Origin: Symbiodinium natans
Lineage: Eukaryota; Sar; Dinophyceae; Suessiales; Symbiodiniaceae
Direction: 5' to 3'
DNA: 64,000 nt
Assembly: GCA_905221605.1 (NCBI GenBank)
Contig: CAJNDS010002209.1
Coordinates: forward strand, 484,164 to 548,163
Shown here: in pieces, positions 33,173-44,483 of the stretch
Numbering within the stretch: the first letter of the stretch is position 1
Layout: each line of letters opens with the position of its first letter
The notes under the pieces: generated by a model
What the model saw: the letters and a program-made list of their open reading frames with translations, nothing else
Told to the model about the DNA's origin: nothing
The model's database searches: none
Translations under genes and position numbers: made by a program

Positions 33173-33704
33173 GAACAGTGGATGCTGATCTTGTCACTCT
33201 TTACACGGTCGCGGTACTTCACATAAGATTTCGAATGAGTTTACATGAACTGAAAAGGGACAAGAGGTCCGGTAATTTCTGCCAAAGGCGCGCCATGCGA
33301 AGTCTCTTACGCCACCCGGAAGACTTCACTTATCGGAGAACCCTCCCGGCACTGCCCAGCAGTCAAGGGCTCCTGAGTAGACCAACAAGCTTGACTTTAA
33401 AGGGGGGTCCCCTTACTACAGAGGGTCCAACATGAACTGTGAGGTTCATGATGGTTCAGATGTAATGTCGTTCCCTTGGTTGATAAACCCATGGAATCTT
33501 GTCCAGGTATGAGATCCGACGCTTGTCTTGGTCCGTTGAAAATGGCTCCAGATAGGGATGTAGAGATTATTGTAGATAAAGGTGTAGACTCAGATTTAGG
33601 TTCTGGCAAAGATGGGCTGAAGGCCTCCAACTGGGTGGATTGGGTTCTTAGGGCTAGCCGAGTCATTGGAGGAAAATCGGCTTAGAAGCGTTCGGCTTTG
33701 TTAG

Positions 33705-34008
33705 ACTTACTGTTAGTTAGTAGGGAATGGGGGAATAAGGTACCATATATGGTTGTGCTGCGCCCCCCCCCCCCGGCCCCCTTCATGGTATCCCCCCCCC
33801 CCCCCCAAGGGAAACCCTAACCCCACGCATAAACCCTAAACCCTAAACAAAACCACCCAGAACCACCCCACAGGGCGGGGGGGGGGGGGTAGGCAGTATA
33901 TCTTGTTTTTTTTTTTTTGGGGGGGGGGGGGGGGAGGGGGGGGTGGGCCCGCCGGGGCGCAACCATCGAGGGATTGTATCCCCCATTCCCTTCTAACCAA
34001 CAGTAAGT
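33705..34008. mobile_element. MITE-like element with ~55-bp terminal inverted repeats
   Basis: The left end starts ACTTACTGTTAGTTAG and the right end closes with CTAACCAACAGTAAGT. The inverted arms (about 33705-33760 and 33955-34008) share ACTTACTGTT, AGGGAATGGGGGA and ATGGTTG(TGCT)GCGCCCC. The 300-bp element encodes nothing. Its centre holds poly-C, a short CCCTAAA patch (33826-33850), poly-T and poly-G. A clear target-site duplication is not visible; AG flanks both sides. Confidence 0.7.
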
Positions 34009-35200
34009 AGAGGCTTCGCCCAGCACAGAAATCATGAAGCGTAACGGCCTCCCTTCAGACAGCATGCAGTTCAATCCATCACGTTCTGAGGGGTCCCAAC
34101 TGCGGCGCAACCGAAAAGAAGCTGCAGAAAAGTTCTGGGCATTGTTGGCTCATGTTTTTGACACTTGCAGGGGCGAGTTCACTCCACGGGCCAGGGTGGC
34201 TCTGGGCGGCTGGGCGTGGGCCTCACTCCGTGCCTTACCGCGTGCCTCACTCCATCCTTACTCTGTTCAGCGCCTCGTTATCGTTTTGCCTTTGACACTC
34301 TTTTCGTTTTGGGGCCTCGTTTTGGTCGGTCCAGGTCGAGGAGGGATTGCTTCTCGAAGTGACGAGCTGGAGTTCCACGAGGCTCAAGTTCGCCATCAGC
34401 CCTTTGCAGGACTAAAGCAGAAATGGCACTTCACAGTAGCAGTACTTAGCAGTCAATGAAGCTGCTGGCCTTGCAAGGTTTCTGTCAGCCGTCAGCCACG
34501 GTGTTAGTAATATGCTGACATAAAATTTTGCAACCGCCTTGCAAAAACAGTTGTGTTCATCTGATCTGCAACACGGAGCCGCATCGGACCGGACATCCGA
34601 GCATTTCTGGCGACTGGTGCGAGGTTGAATACTTCAAGAGAACCACTGACTCCATCCTCAATCCGGGCGAGGACGACACGGCTGGTTGTATGGCATTGTG
34701 GCATACCTTTCGTTGATGTCGTCCAGGAGCCAGTGATTGTCAAGGCCGGAACCCCTCCCCTTGAAGACTGTAAATCTATGAAAACAAAACATGTTTATAC
34801 ATATGCATGTATATATACATAGATACTGTAGCTATTGGTGTACCTATATTGTCTACATTGTATGGTATTTTTTATACATATATAGTTTTATGTAGTTGAC
34901 ACCTTGCATTGGCAGTCCTTTAGGTGGTTGAGAGCTTGCCTTGGGCAAGAGATTGGGTTTAGGTTTTGGGGTTTAGGGTGATTGTGATTCATGTCGGGGG
35001 TGCAGCTTGCAGAGGTAGACGCAGGGAGGGAGTTCTCCGCTGCAATGTCGTCGCACGGCGAAATCTGGGTGCTTGCCTCAGAAAGGATGCCAAAAAGGGG
35101 GGGGGGGGGGGGGGGGGGGCGGATGTCTTTCGAGTTACTTTCAGAGAATTCCTGCTTTTGGCTCCTGTAGTGTCAGACTGTGTCTTGAGTTTGCTGGTAC
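34009..35200. other. Unassigned region (introns or intergenic)
   Basis: Contains an AT-rich stretch at 34780-34900, a short TTTAGGG-like patch at 34950-34980 and a poly-G tract at 35097-35119. A + frame of 141 codons (34034-34459) is unassigned. Confidence 0.4.
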
Positions 35201-35217
35201 AAACCGAGCATTGCCAG

Positions 35218-35280
35218 GTCTGGGGTCGCAACGACTACGGCCAGCTTGGTATGGGCTGCAGCCTCATGACCAGCCCAAAC
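35218..35280 (+). CDS. RCC1-type repeat exon
   Basis: Directly after the acceptor ATTGCCAG the frame encodes VWGRNDYGQLGMG. This is the diagnostic V-W-G-x-N-x-x-G-Q-L-G signature of RCC1 repeats. It continues with SLMTSPN, the usual loop before the next strand. The exon end is approximate. It belongs with the other RCC1 exons on this strand. Confidence 0.8.
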
Positions 35281-35469
35281 TGGCTTGCAAGCTAGGCCGC
35301 CGCTCCTGGTTGTGACTGCCGAGCATGTGCACATGCTGAGAAGATCAGAGAAGGCCACATCGGCAGTCATCTGCAAGTGCTCAAGGTTTGGAAGTGATGC
35401 GCAACCGGGACTTCTGCATGCATTATCCTTTCCTGGTGGGGCTCTGAGCAGTTTCCGCTTGCAGCAAGC

Positions 35470-35575
35470 AGTCACTAAGTCACTAAGTTACGACAAGCGT
35501 CGTAGTTTTAACGAGGCGATGTCCACGCTGTTGGATCACTACTCCTGCCAATTTAAGCGTCGAAAAGCGCTGTGA
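35470..35575 (+). CDS. Coding-like fragment
   Basis: The frame SLSYDKRRSFNEAMSTLLDHY then QFKRRKAL ends in TGA at 35573. It reads as natural protein, but no family was recognised. It may be an exon of the RCC1-bearing gene. Confidence 0.25.
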
Positions 35576-36199
35576 ACAAAACCCATTCATGGCGTAGACC
35601 CCGAACAGTGTAAGACGACAGGGCCGCGACCATGGTGGCACGTCACAAATGACGAACGACTTAGAACGATCCAAGTCCTCAAACGTGAGTACGTTACAAC
35701 CCCATGTGAGTTGCGATGGTTGCCATACGTGCTTGGAGCGAAACTACTAACTAACTAGTAACTAGTAGTTACAAGAATCGATGTGATCTGTGGTGTTTTT
35801 TTCGCACTGTACCTTCCAGGAGTGAACATCGGTATGCCCCCATGTGGTTTTAAGATGTTTTCGTATGCTTCAGGAGGGTTGCAGAAGTGTCGTCGCCATC
35901 GCAGAATGTCGCGGATGGGCGCACAGGGTTCCATCAACAGCTATGCTGCTAAAAGCATCAGAAGAGTCGCAGTCGTTGTGAAGCTCTTTGGCGAAGTTCT
36001 TTGCGGCTTTGCCTGAGGCTATCAGAGTGTGGAACTTGTTACCACCCCGTATGATTGCGACTGACATCCAGCACGACGTGGAACACCACCAAAGGCAAAT
36101 ATGTTTTAGCACAGCTGCTCCAAGCGGCATCCAAGAACCCGAGATGCAGAAGAGTGCATCCCTGCCACGATTTTTGCGACGAGTGGTGCAAGCCTGTAC

Positions 36200-36300
36200 A
36201 TGCCACCGCGGCAATCAGTGAATCAGAGGTGTTTGCTGCGAGAAAATTGAAAGGCTGGGCTGTGAGGGCAAGGCAGCTGAAGGACATATTTCAAGATACT
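36200..36300 (+). CDS. Coding-like exon, unassigned
   Basis: Within a 92-codon frame the stretch SESEVFAARKLKGWAVRARQ then LKDIFQ looks like a helical basic segment. Same strand as the RCC1 exons. Confidence 0.25.
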
Positions 36301-36689
36301 TCAAGAGCGCGCCCATGGACAAACTCTGGATGACATGCAAAGTGAGCGTACTGATCACCTGGAAAAGAAGTCAAGCTCGCCGGCTTCTTTGAAAAGGTAT
36401 CATGCTCGGAACATGCCATCTCGCAGGTGCGATGGTGTAGCCGCCCTACAGGGGCCAACAGTTGAAAATGATTTTCATTTTGGCTTGTTTCCGCACGTGT
36501 GCAGAAGTTGTCCCAGAGGCCGTTCTCCCAAGGCGCAGCGGTGTTCAAGAGCCGCGTAGTCAAAAAAAAACTTGGACTTCACACTACCGTACCTTCGAGA
36601 TTGCCTCTTCCTGACTTGTGGGGCAACAAGCATGCCGGCTAGTACCCGCTAGTACCAAAACAAGCTTGCCAGGGTGCACAAGAGGAGAG

Positions 36690-37080
36690 TCCACCTTTTG
36701 CAAGCTCGAACATCGGCTAGAAGTCCAGAAGTTGAAGCCGGCGGGCGAGTGGGAGGGGGCCGCGGCTGTGAGAGAAGAACTTGTTCCAGATGTAAACGGC
36801 TTGTCGCGAAGCAGAAAAGCTTGAATGAAGTGGTATAGACGCGCCATTTTGGGCTGCAGTCGCTGCTGCATGATTTATGCAGACCGTCAGTACAGCAACA
36901 CCCCTGCGTAAAATGCAGCGGCGGAAGGCTGACAAGGATACGCTATCCTTTGATGAAGAAAGCAGTTCGTACTACAGCCAGAGAGCAGCAACTGCCCGCC
37001 GACCATCCTCGAGCCAAGAGAGGACCTCGGCATATTGCCACACTGAAATAGATGCAGACTCGACAATCAGAACATTCTAA
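36690..37080 (+). CDS. Two coding-like stretches, unassigned
   Basis: Stretch one (about 36690-36822) contains EHRLEVQKLKPAGEWEG. Stretch two (36877-37080) contains RKADKDTLSFDEESSSYYSQ and ends in TAA. Both look coding, with charged composition. No family was recognised and splice limits are unclear. Confidence 0.25.
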
Positions 37081-37570
37081 TTCCGACCCGCAACATCGAT
37101 CCAACAAGCTTAGTTGCAACACATGCAGCATCAACTAGATCAGATCTGCGTTCAAGGTTCAACCCCTAATTAGGAAGCATGAACTAAAGAAGAAAAAGAC
37201 GTGCCCAAGTTTTTCTGCAAACATGTTGGAGCATGACTGGGACGAGTGGATTGCCATGAACTCCCACTTCTCTCTCATGCTATCCTGCTCGCATGTTCGA
37301 GCAATGTAGTTTATTGCATGGGTGACTCAGTTGGACCCGGTTGTATCGCTGTGGTTCGGTGGTTCATTGATCAGTCTTTCTTGCACCACTTGAGCTGCGC
37401 CCGGCAGATGCGGGACTTGCCCATGGAGGGCCACGTGCTGCGGGATTTTGCGGGCTCCTTAGAGATCGAGCGCACCGCTTGCAACATAGTCATGTGCCTG
37501 CACTGTTCGACGTGCTAGCCTTGCTCTTCTTTATGCGGGAAGCTCTATAGGCGGACGAGCAGATCATTTT

Positions 37571-37831
37571 TTATGGTTGTTGTTAGCTACCCCATATTCC
37601 TTCTTCTTGTCGGTTGTTAGCTGAGGAACATCTTTTTCCAGCTCTGGACGAGGTATTTCTTCCCCATATACCTTCTTCTGGTCGGTTGTTACCCGAACAA
37701 AATGTTTTTTTCTAGCTCCCTGGGCGTGGTAATCTTCCCTGTATGCCTTCGTCTGGTCGGTTGTTAGCTGAAGAAATCTTTCCAGCTTCCTGGGTGTGGT
37801 AGTCCTTCCTCATATGCCTTCTTCTGAAGGC
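37571..37831. repeat. ~78-bp tandem repeat, 3-4 degenerate copies
   Basis: The unit is marked by CCTTCTTCTGGTCGGTTGTTA and a CTTTTTCCAGCT(C/T)(C/T)(C/T)TGG stretch. The core recurs at about 37601, 37672, 37750 and, altered, 37818. Confidence 0.8.
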
Positions 37832-38418
37832 GGTTGTGAAACGGACAACAGGGAATACAACCGTGAGAGAGGGACAGATGGGCACGGCACGGAACTGGAA
37901 AAGTAGTTGTTGGAGAGTAACGTTCAAATTGGAATTCTCGGTTCCGGGCAAGATCTCAGGTTTCAGGCTTTGTGGAAGGAGACAAGGTTTCAAGACTTGA
38001 AGTCCCGCCATTCGGGCAAAAGCTGCCCGGCACAGAAAACGTGTCCTTTAAAGAGGCGATAAGAGGCCGGACTCCCCCTAAGCAATGGGGGATATCCTCA
38101 ACGAGAAGGCCACTGCCAAGTAGGTTCCCACATTGCCCGTAAGATTTGCTTAGTTCAGTTCTCGATTCTTTCCAGAAATGGCACGACAGATGTAGGCCTT
38201 GCGACTTTCCGAATTCTGAGACTTCAGTGAGGCCTGTGGAGACCACCACATCGTGGCAGTGACCAGCGCAGGCGCCATCTACGAGCTCAGAGCTGAGAGA
38301 TGGCCATTGCCAAGCTGTACGATTTTTGCAGATCAAGGTTTTTTTGTGTCACTCCTGGAAATTTGCGTCTTTCTAGCTTACCTGGGTCCTCCTCTCAACT
38401 TCTTCAACACACTCTCAG

Positions 38419-38475
38419 GTGGGGGGAGCGGCACCACTTTGAGCCTACAGCCGTCACGCTGCCGAGCCGCTACCA
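38419..38475 (+). CDS. RCC1-type repeat exon
   Basis: After ACTCTCAG the frame encodes WGERHHFEPTAVTLPSRY. W-G at the start of a blade followed by EPTxVxLP is typical of RCC1 repeats. It is followed closely by a second blade part at 38573. Confidence 0.5.
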
Positions 38476-38572
38476 GGTCGCTATGGGCTTCCAACACTTG
38501 AGAATTTTGTCATGCTCCGAATTGACTCGACCCGAGTTCGTGATGCCTCCATTCCGAGCTCATTGCGTGCAG

Positions 38573-38623
38573 GAGGGCCTCAAGGGCATCTGGAAGGTAG
38601 CGGCCGGCAAGAGGCACCGGAGA
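38573..38623 (+). CDS. RCC1-type repeat exon
   Basis: After GCGTGCAG the frame encodes EGLKGIWKVAAGKRH. L-x-G-x-x-V-x-x-V-A-A-G-x-x-H is the RCC1 blade core. It is in phase 0 and its end is approximate. Confidence 0.65.
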
Positions 38624-38759
38624 AGACCATCCTCAAACTCATAGCACTGTTTTACGAAGATGAGGTTTCCCGGTGCTCCAAGTGCCGGTTTGCTCGAGCA
38701 AGTAGTCATGAGGGTTCAGAAGACCACGTTGTGGCACCTCGTGGCTGTTGTGCTCTCAG

Positions 38760-38820
38760 TTGCTCCTTCGCCCTGTCGATGGACGGTGCCCTCTACAGTT
38801 GGGGGCGCAAGTTTTCCACT
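38760..38820 (+). CDS. RCC1-type repeat exon
   Basis: After TGCTCTCAG the frame encodes CSFALSMDGALYSWGRK. S-x-A-L-x-x-D-G-x-L-Y-S-W-G is a classic RCC1 signature, with the aspartate-glycine turn and the Trp-Gly pair. With the blades at 38419 and 38573 it covers nearly one full propeller repeat across three small exons. Confidence 0.75.
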
Positions 38821-39083
38821 CAGATTCCACCAGCTACCGAACTGTGCGTATCTGGCTACATATTTGCCAAAAAAGCATAATGAGGTTTCAGTGCAGAACA
38901 TGTTGAGCCTGGCATGTTTGCTGAGGTCCAGTGGCTGTTTAGCATTGGGCGATTCCTGCACCGAGCCCGGCTTGACAGCAGCTAAGCAGCCAAAAGGGGC
39001 TTTTGAGATCTTACGGCACACTAAGGTGAGGACTGGGTCAAAAGGCCCGTGCAGATTCCGTCACCGGCTGAGATAGTTGCAGC

Positions 39084-39674
39084 ATGGGGCGAACCTGGGG
39101 CTGCCTCAGACTGCGGAAGGTCATGGAACAATTGAAAGAGCCCAAGCGACAACTTACACGACAGACTCTTATACCGTGGCCTTCATATGGACTACTTGGC
39201 GATGATTTTGTGTGGGGCCTCAGGGTAGAAGCCGTCATTCTTCCGCTTGCCTTAACTCAGGAAACGTGCGTCAAACCTGAAGTAGCTTGCTGCTGCAGAC
39301 GCGCAATGTTTCAAAAGGTGCAACTGCAAGGCTTTCTATTTTCAACCACGGTAAAAGTCGCAGGACTGCCTAGCAAAGGCCAAAAAGCACAACAGCTTTC
39401 GTGGTGCTACCTATGCCCTTTAGTGAAGCTGGCATGCTTCGTGCATGAGCTCAAGTGCCATGATGCCAGAATATGCCAGACAACTGACGCAAGCAAAGGC
39501 CCGAAACATTTGGACACCAACGAGTGGTGGACATTATGGTCCTGTTCTCAGCTGAATAACTTTCCAGCAGGTTGGCAGGTGCTTCGTGGCATGCAGAACT
39601 TGATAAGCCAAGCTTGTGCTTGCGCTGCTTCAGCTCTTGTTTTCTGGCTGCAACTGAAGGCAGCGGAGGCTTAG
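39084..39674 (+). CDS. Open frame of 196 codons, unassigned
   Basis: The longest + frame in the 39-kb region. It is Cys- and Leu-rich with no recognised domain. It may be an exon with read-through into introns, or chance. Confidence 0.2.
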   Translation: MGRTWGCLRLRKVMEQLKEPKRQLTRQTLIPWPSYGLLGDDFVWGLRVEAVILPLALTQETCVKPEVACCCRRAMFQKVQLQGFLFSTTVKVAGLPSKGQKAQQLSWCYLCPLVKLACFVHELKCHDARICQTTDASKGPKHLDTNEWWTLWSCSQLNNFPAGWQVLRGMQNLISQACACAASALVFWLQLKAAEA

Positions 39675-40089
39675 GTTTACTCACAGCTTTGTGCGATTGC
39701 GTCATGTTTGTTGTTTAACATCAAAGATTGGGATGCTAGATTGGCACTTAGACGGCAACTTCGACCTTGAACCCATGGTGCTTGACCTGCATCTCAGATG
39801 GTAAGCCGAATGTCTTACACACGCACCAGTCATCACAGCTGGTAGTGCAACAAGCAGACGCTGGTTACTGTACCGCTTGTCGACTCCAACTTCCCGGGCG
39901 AGTGACCTGCAGCCTTCATCATGCAGGCAGCCACTGCCAAGGCCTGTAGCTGGCTCTCCCGCAGACAGTGGGTATACCCAAAGGTAGCTGCTTCTCGCTC
40001 ACCCTGCAGGTCGCTCTGCCTCGAACACTGATGCCGCTGCTCACAGCCCTACGCTCCAGCGCCCCTGCGCCAGCGTGCCTAGGCTCTCG

Positions 40090-40140
40090 AATCATACGTG
40101 GAACCCCCCCGCCCCCCCGACCCCCCCCCCCCACCCCCCC
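40090..40140. repeat. C-rich tract
   Basis: Runs of C interrupted by single G or A. One of several C/G tracts in the window. Confidence 0.85.
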
Positions 40141-40302
40141 GATCCTTGCATGGCAAGAGCTTGTAACGAAACAGCCAGCCGCCCGACGCCCCCCTCCCGA
40201 CAAACCCTATCACCAAGGCCTGCAGCTCTGTTTCGTAGGGTCTCTCCCAGAAGGTGCCATGTTTGGTGCAGTTCCGTTCTCATCTCTTCCTTGGCCGCGT
40301 GC

Positions 40303-40306
<4 letters not shown>

Positions 40307-40342
<36 letters not shown>
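40307..40342. repeat. (CA)n microsatellite
   Basis: About 18 CA units on +. Confidence 0.95.
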
Positions 40343-40344
<2 letters not shown>

Positions 40345-41128
40345 ACAACAAAAGGAACAAAGCACCGGGATTATAGGTCTCGTACATGCAGCGAACACAA
40401 AGGTGTGCCCCATGGCAAAGGTTCACACCGGTTGGCACCCTCACTCCTGCTCAAGACTCCTGACGGATTTGACCTCTGTATAACTCTGTCAAGCCCAAGC
40501 ACGCGAACACCACCCACCCTCCGGCGAGAGAGCACGCGCCTGCAAGCACACGCACCAACACAACAAGCAAGACAAGGCAATCATATTGACCACCCCGACA
40601 TGCCAAGTGGTCCTGACAACTTACGGCATGATGTTCGCATCGCATTTACGTTTCGGTTCAAGCCGGCTATGTTGAGTTGTATGGTCTTTGGGTATGTGAT
40701 TGTCGTTCGATGCTGCTATTGATTTTTGACAGTCAGTGCAGAGACTTACATGTCACATGCCACGTAGACTCAGTGAAACACCCTGACGCATCTTCAGAGC
40801 CGGCAAGTCAAAAAATCAGCCACAAGCGAAATTCGGCGTTACGAGGCGTTCTTGCCCCAAAAGGTGTACGTAGCTTCCTCGGTGAGTAGTAAGCCAGATC
40901 GCAGTGTGCCCTGGTAGAAATCCGCTTTAAGCTGTGTTGATCGGACTCTGGCCGGAATCGCAAGCCCCTGAGCCTTTGGACGAAAATTATGCGCAAGGTG
41001 TCTTGGCGAGCCATAAGCCCCTCATGTAAGTCTATCCACCTGGGACTAATGACGAATGTTGCTATTTTGGAGGAGTCACGGCCGGGTGTTTTGACATGTA
41101 AAGAGCTCGGAGCGCATAAGGAGAACCG

Positions 41129-41518
41129 ATGAGACCAGGTAAACAGTTGTTGCTTGCTTGGGCTTTTGTTGCTCCAGGCGGGGTTCAGGGTGTCATCAAA
41201 CCATATCAGAGCTTCACAGTTCCGGATCTGAGGCCGCCAATGCGAGAAGCAGTCAGCGAGACAGTCCGCAATTGGTTGACGAAGTGGCTTCTTGAGGCCA
41301 CCCTCCTCGTGCTGCCCTTTCTCTCATCCAGCATGGCATATACATTGCATGCCATACAGCATCAGCAGCGGGCTAGGGCGCAGAGGGCACAGGGTGCGCG
41401 GCCTAGCCCGCTGCTGATGCATTCTGCGGAACGTTTGCGGTGGTGCTCGACAGGCAGTCGGATTTCCTCGGACCTACTGGCAGAGACTCTCGGAGGCATG
41501 TGCTCAATTAGCACGTGA
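41129..41518 (+). CDS. Open frame of 129 codons with one membrane-like segment
   Basis: ATG-started frame with a hydrophobic stretch (LLEATLLVLPFLSSSMAY). It spans the perfect inverted repeat at 41359-41420. No family was recognised. The hairpin makes chance or mobile-element origin possible. Confidence 0.25.
   Translation: MRPGKQLLLAWAFVAPGGVQGVIKPYQSFTVPDLRPPMREAVSETVRNWLTKWLLEATLLVLPFLSSSMAYTLHAIQHQQRARAQRAQGARPSPLLMHSAERLRWCSTGSRISSDLLAETLGGMCSIST
41359..41420. repeat. Perfect 19-bp inverted repeat (hairpin)
   Basis: GCATCAGCAGCGGGCTAGG (41359-41377) and its exact reverse complement (41402-41420) enclose a 24-nt loop that itself begins and ends with GCGC. The stem is GC-rich and strong. 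Confidence 0.92.
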
Positions 41519-43240
41519 CGGGCCTTGTGACCAGCCAAGTTTAGTCTATTCAATAGGTGCAAACCACAAGTACTCGAACGGGACGAATCTACTCGCGACA
41601 AGAGCTTCTGAACGGCTCACGGCGGTTTGGATCATGCTTCTAGAGAATGGAATGTGCGCGGCAAGCTGCAGCGCTAAGGCGATGTCAGGCAAGGAGCAGA
41701 AGCTGCAATGAGGCCTTCCTCCTGAAAGCTACCATGTCATTATTTCTGAATTCTGACCTTATAGTAAATAAAGGTATTTTCATATTATGATGCTGGTTCT
41801 GCCACAAGCCGCGATTTTGTCGTCACCCTGTGCCATGCGGATCGAGGCATCTCAGTGAGGGCCGCAGCGTGGCCGAAAGCCCCGTAGTCGAGGCACTCGC
41901 TTTCAACGTTCGTGCTTGGGAATTTGGAATATCTGTAACTCTCTGTAAAATGTTGGGGACATAGGGGAATTCTGGGGGCTGAATCTGCCTGCTACATCCT
42001 GATACGGCGCTTGGAAAAGAGGGCTAGTGATGGCTAGGCAGGTGTAATTGGTGGCCAGATCGCTTCTAGCTGGAGGCAGAGTGGAGCGTGGCCCCTTACC
42101 CTGGCAAAAAACAGTAGTGCACTCAAGGTCGGGAGTGACCAATGCCCAGTGCATATACGCGTGCTTTGTACATGCTGAGCTGCAAGGCAAAGCTTCGGAA
42201 TATTTTCGCTGACGCTGTGACCGGACTTGATGAGGCCAAGCTAGTGGCTTGCTCGCAGACATGCTGTTTGCTGCATGCACATTTGGTGGTGACGTGGAAG
42301 CGGTTGTAAACATGTCTCCTTGTTGAATCTGTTGAAAGCTGCGCGCCGACGAGTCAGCACACACGACGGCAAGTGAGGATTTGACCTGGAACCTGGATAT
42401 CTCCTCAGTCGAGTTGCGCAACTTTCTCCTCGTCTATGGCATGCGACGCTCGACAGGCCGCACAGCTGGCCTCTACCGCAAGCCAGTGTCTGGCCACTAC
42501 GTGGACGCTGGTCTGAATTGGGCGCATGTTCTGTCAATTCCCACCCCGGCCCTCATCCTTAATTTCTTGATTTCCAATGGCGAGTTTCTGCAAGAAGGTC
42601 TCTGAAGAGTCGACACCTGCCGGGGTCTGGGAAGTGGCGCAGGCCGCCCTGCAAGGCCCCTTGGCACCGCTGTGCCTTTCGGAAGTTTGCTTAAATTATT
42701 TTCCAGGTGAGAGATAGTGGGAGTTACCGTTCGATCTATATTTTTAAAGCGCTTAGAGCCTTAGACTTCTCTCCGTAGAGGCCATAGGAAGCCGCATGAA
42801 GCTGGGGCTTCAGCTAAGCTCTTAGGACCTCTTAGGTGTACTGAAAGCAAGGCCCCGCAGGGCAAGTGTCAAGCTCCTTCAAGCAGAAGTTCAAGGAGAT
42901 GTTGTGTGTACTACCTCCGGCGCTTGCTTTCATACGATGTGCCAGCTTTTTGTTTTCCTGTGTCTGGCGTGCCATCGTACTGCGAGCCTCGCAAGCGCTG
43001 CAACGGTTATTATTACTTTCGACTCAGAAACCTGCTTTGCTGGGACGTAAAGCCCCTCAGGTGGAACTGTTTGTGCGGACTTCGTGCTGACCTGCGACCA
43101 GGTCCTCAACATGGCACCAACTCATGGAAGTGCAGCTGTCAAGAACTCCCGCACACAAGTCACACCATAGTGTATGCTTCGCACACTTAAGTTGTTCTAA
43201 GGCCCCAGCACCAGCAGATTCCTAGCAGCTCTGCTCGACA
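41519..43240. other. Unassigned region
   Basis: Frames on both strands (for example - 41903-42421, + 42381-42605) lack recognisable motifs. No repeats of note. Confidence 0.35.
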
Positions 43241-43245
43241 TATCG

Positions 43246-43345
43246 TAGAGGTGCTGGAACTGCGCTGCGCCGAGACGCAGGAGACGAGGCTACGTGAGGT
43301 GCAGGGCTCAGGTGTTCACCCGGAAGATGGAAAAGTCATGTTTAA
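43246..43345 (+). CDS. Coding-like exon, unassigned
   Basis: After CATATCGTAG the frame encodes VLELRCAETQETRLREVQ, a helical charged segment, then GVHPEDGKVM. It is on the same strand as the RCC1 exons. No family was recognised. Confidence 0.25.
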
Positions 43346-43589
43346 ACCGTCAAACTACAAACGCACCAGTGGACATTTCATATCGGATGTGTCAGGGGAG
43401 AAACGACAGCAATGGGAATCGTGCGACCAGTGGTGACATGCGAGTTCCTATGGCAAGTACATGAAGTACCGAATATTGCATACAATTTGTCATGATCTTT
43501 TTGTTAGGCCTCTGAACATACTGAGTCCATGGCAGGAGTCAACTGTCGACCATCGACTTCGACTGGAGGTGGCTTGGTCGTATACTGTA

Positions 43590-43702
43590 TGCATACATAT
43601 GTGTGCATGTGTGTGTGTGTGTGTTTATATCATGTATGCACACACACACACATATATATATATATATGTACATACACACACACATATATATATATGTATA
43701 TG
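43590..43702. repeat. TG/CA/TA microsatellite cluster
   Basis: (TG)n at 43602-43624, CACACA and TATATA runs to 43700. Confidence 0.85.
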
Positions 43703-44395
43703 TTCTTCGGTTCTTCCCCGCTGCGCTTGACAGCCATGCTGGTGATGCAATTTTACAAATGCTCCGGGCATCTTGACAGCGTCATTTCATGGCTTACAAG
43801 AACTCCTGCTAATTCCTGATCTAGTGCATCTAGTGGTCGGCGGCTTGAAGCTCGAGCTTTGCGCTTGAACTGCATGTCTGATAAGTAATTTAATTGATTC
43901 AATTTAAGGACTGTCCTTCCACAGGCTGCATCCCTTCCACAACATCTCACGCATCCCTGACTTTGATGCTTTCTGATGAGCCAGCCGTGTCTCGACAGGC
44001 GGAGTGGTTCCCGGCTGAGGGCGACCACAGAGAAATTCCGTGCCTGTGCTGTTTTTCTTTCATGAATTGAATGGAGACATTTGTGTCAGGCTGTTGTGCT
44101 CCCTGGGTCGACTTGCTGATAAATGCTCACAGCACTGCACGCACGATCCAGCAGACAGATGCGCAGGACATTGCAGGGCAAGACAGCACGGGCATGTTCA
44201 TCTGTTTCTGTCTGTCTCAGGCCCAGATTTGATGAGCAGCGAGGCAGGGCTAGGGGGATTCCGTCAAAAGATGCAGCGCAGCAGGAGTAACAGGAGTGGG
44301 CGTTGGCTTCAATTTGCAGGCAACTTTATTAGCAGGTCCTGCCGTTGCGGATGTCGCGGATGTTGGCCCCCTCAAGTATTTGCTTGCTACGTACT

Positions 44396-44483
44396 GCAGA
44401 ATCTCAGAGGATGGTTGATCACAGACCTGAATGGCGCTGCCGAGCTCAACAACCCAGTGGCTCACATCCAGGAAGTGGAGTGA
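44396..44483 (+). CDS. Coding-like exon, unassigned
   Basis: After TACTGCAG the frame encodes NLRGWLITDLNGAAELNNPV, then AHIQEVE and TGA. Natural composition, family unknown. Confidence 0.25.
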
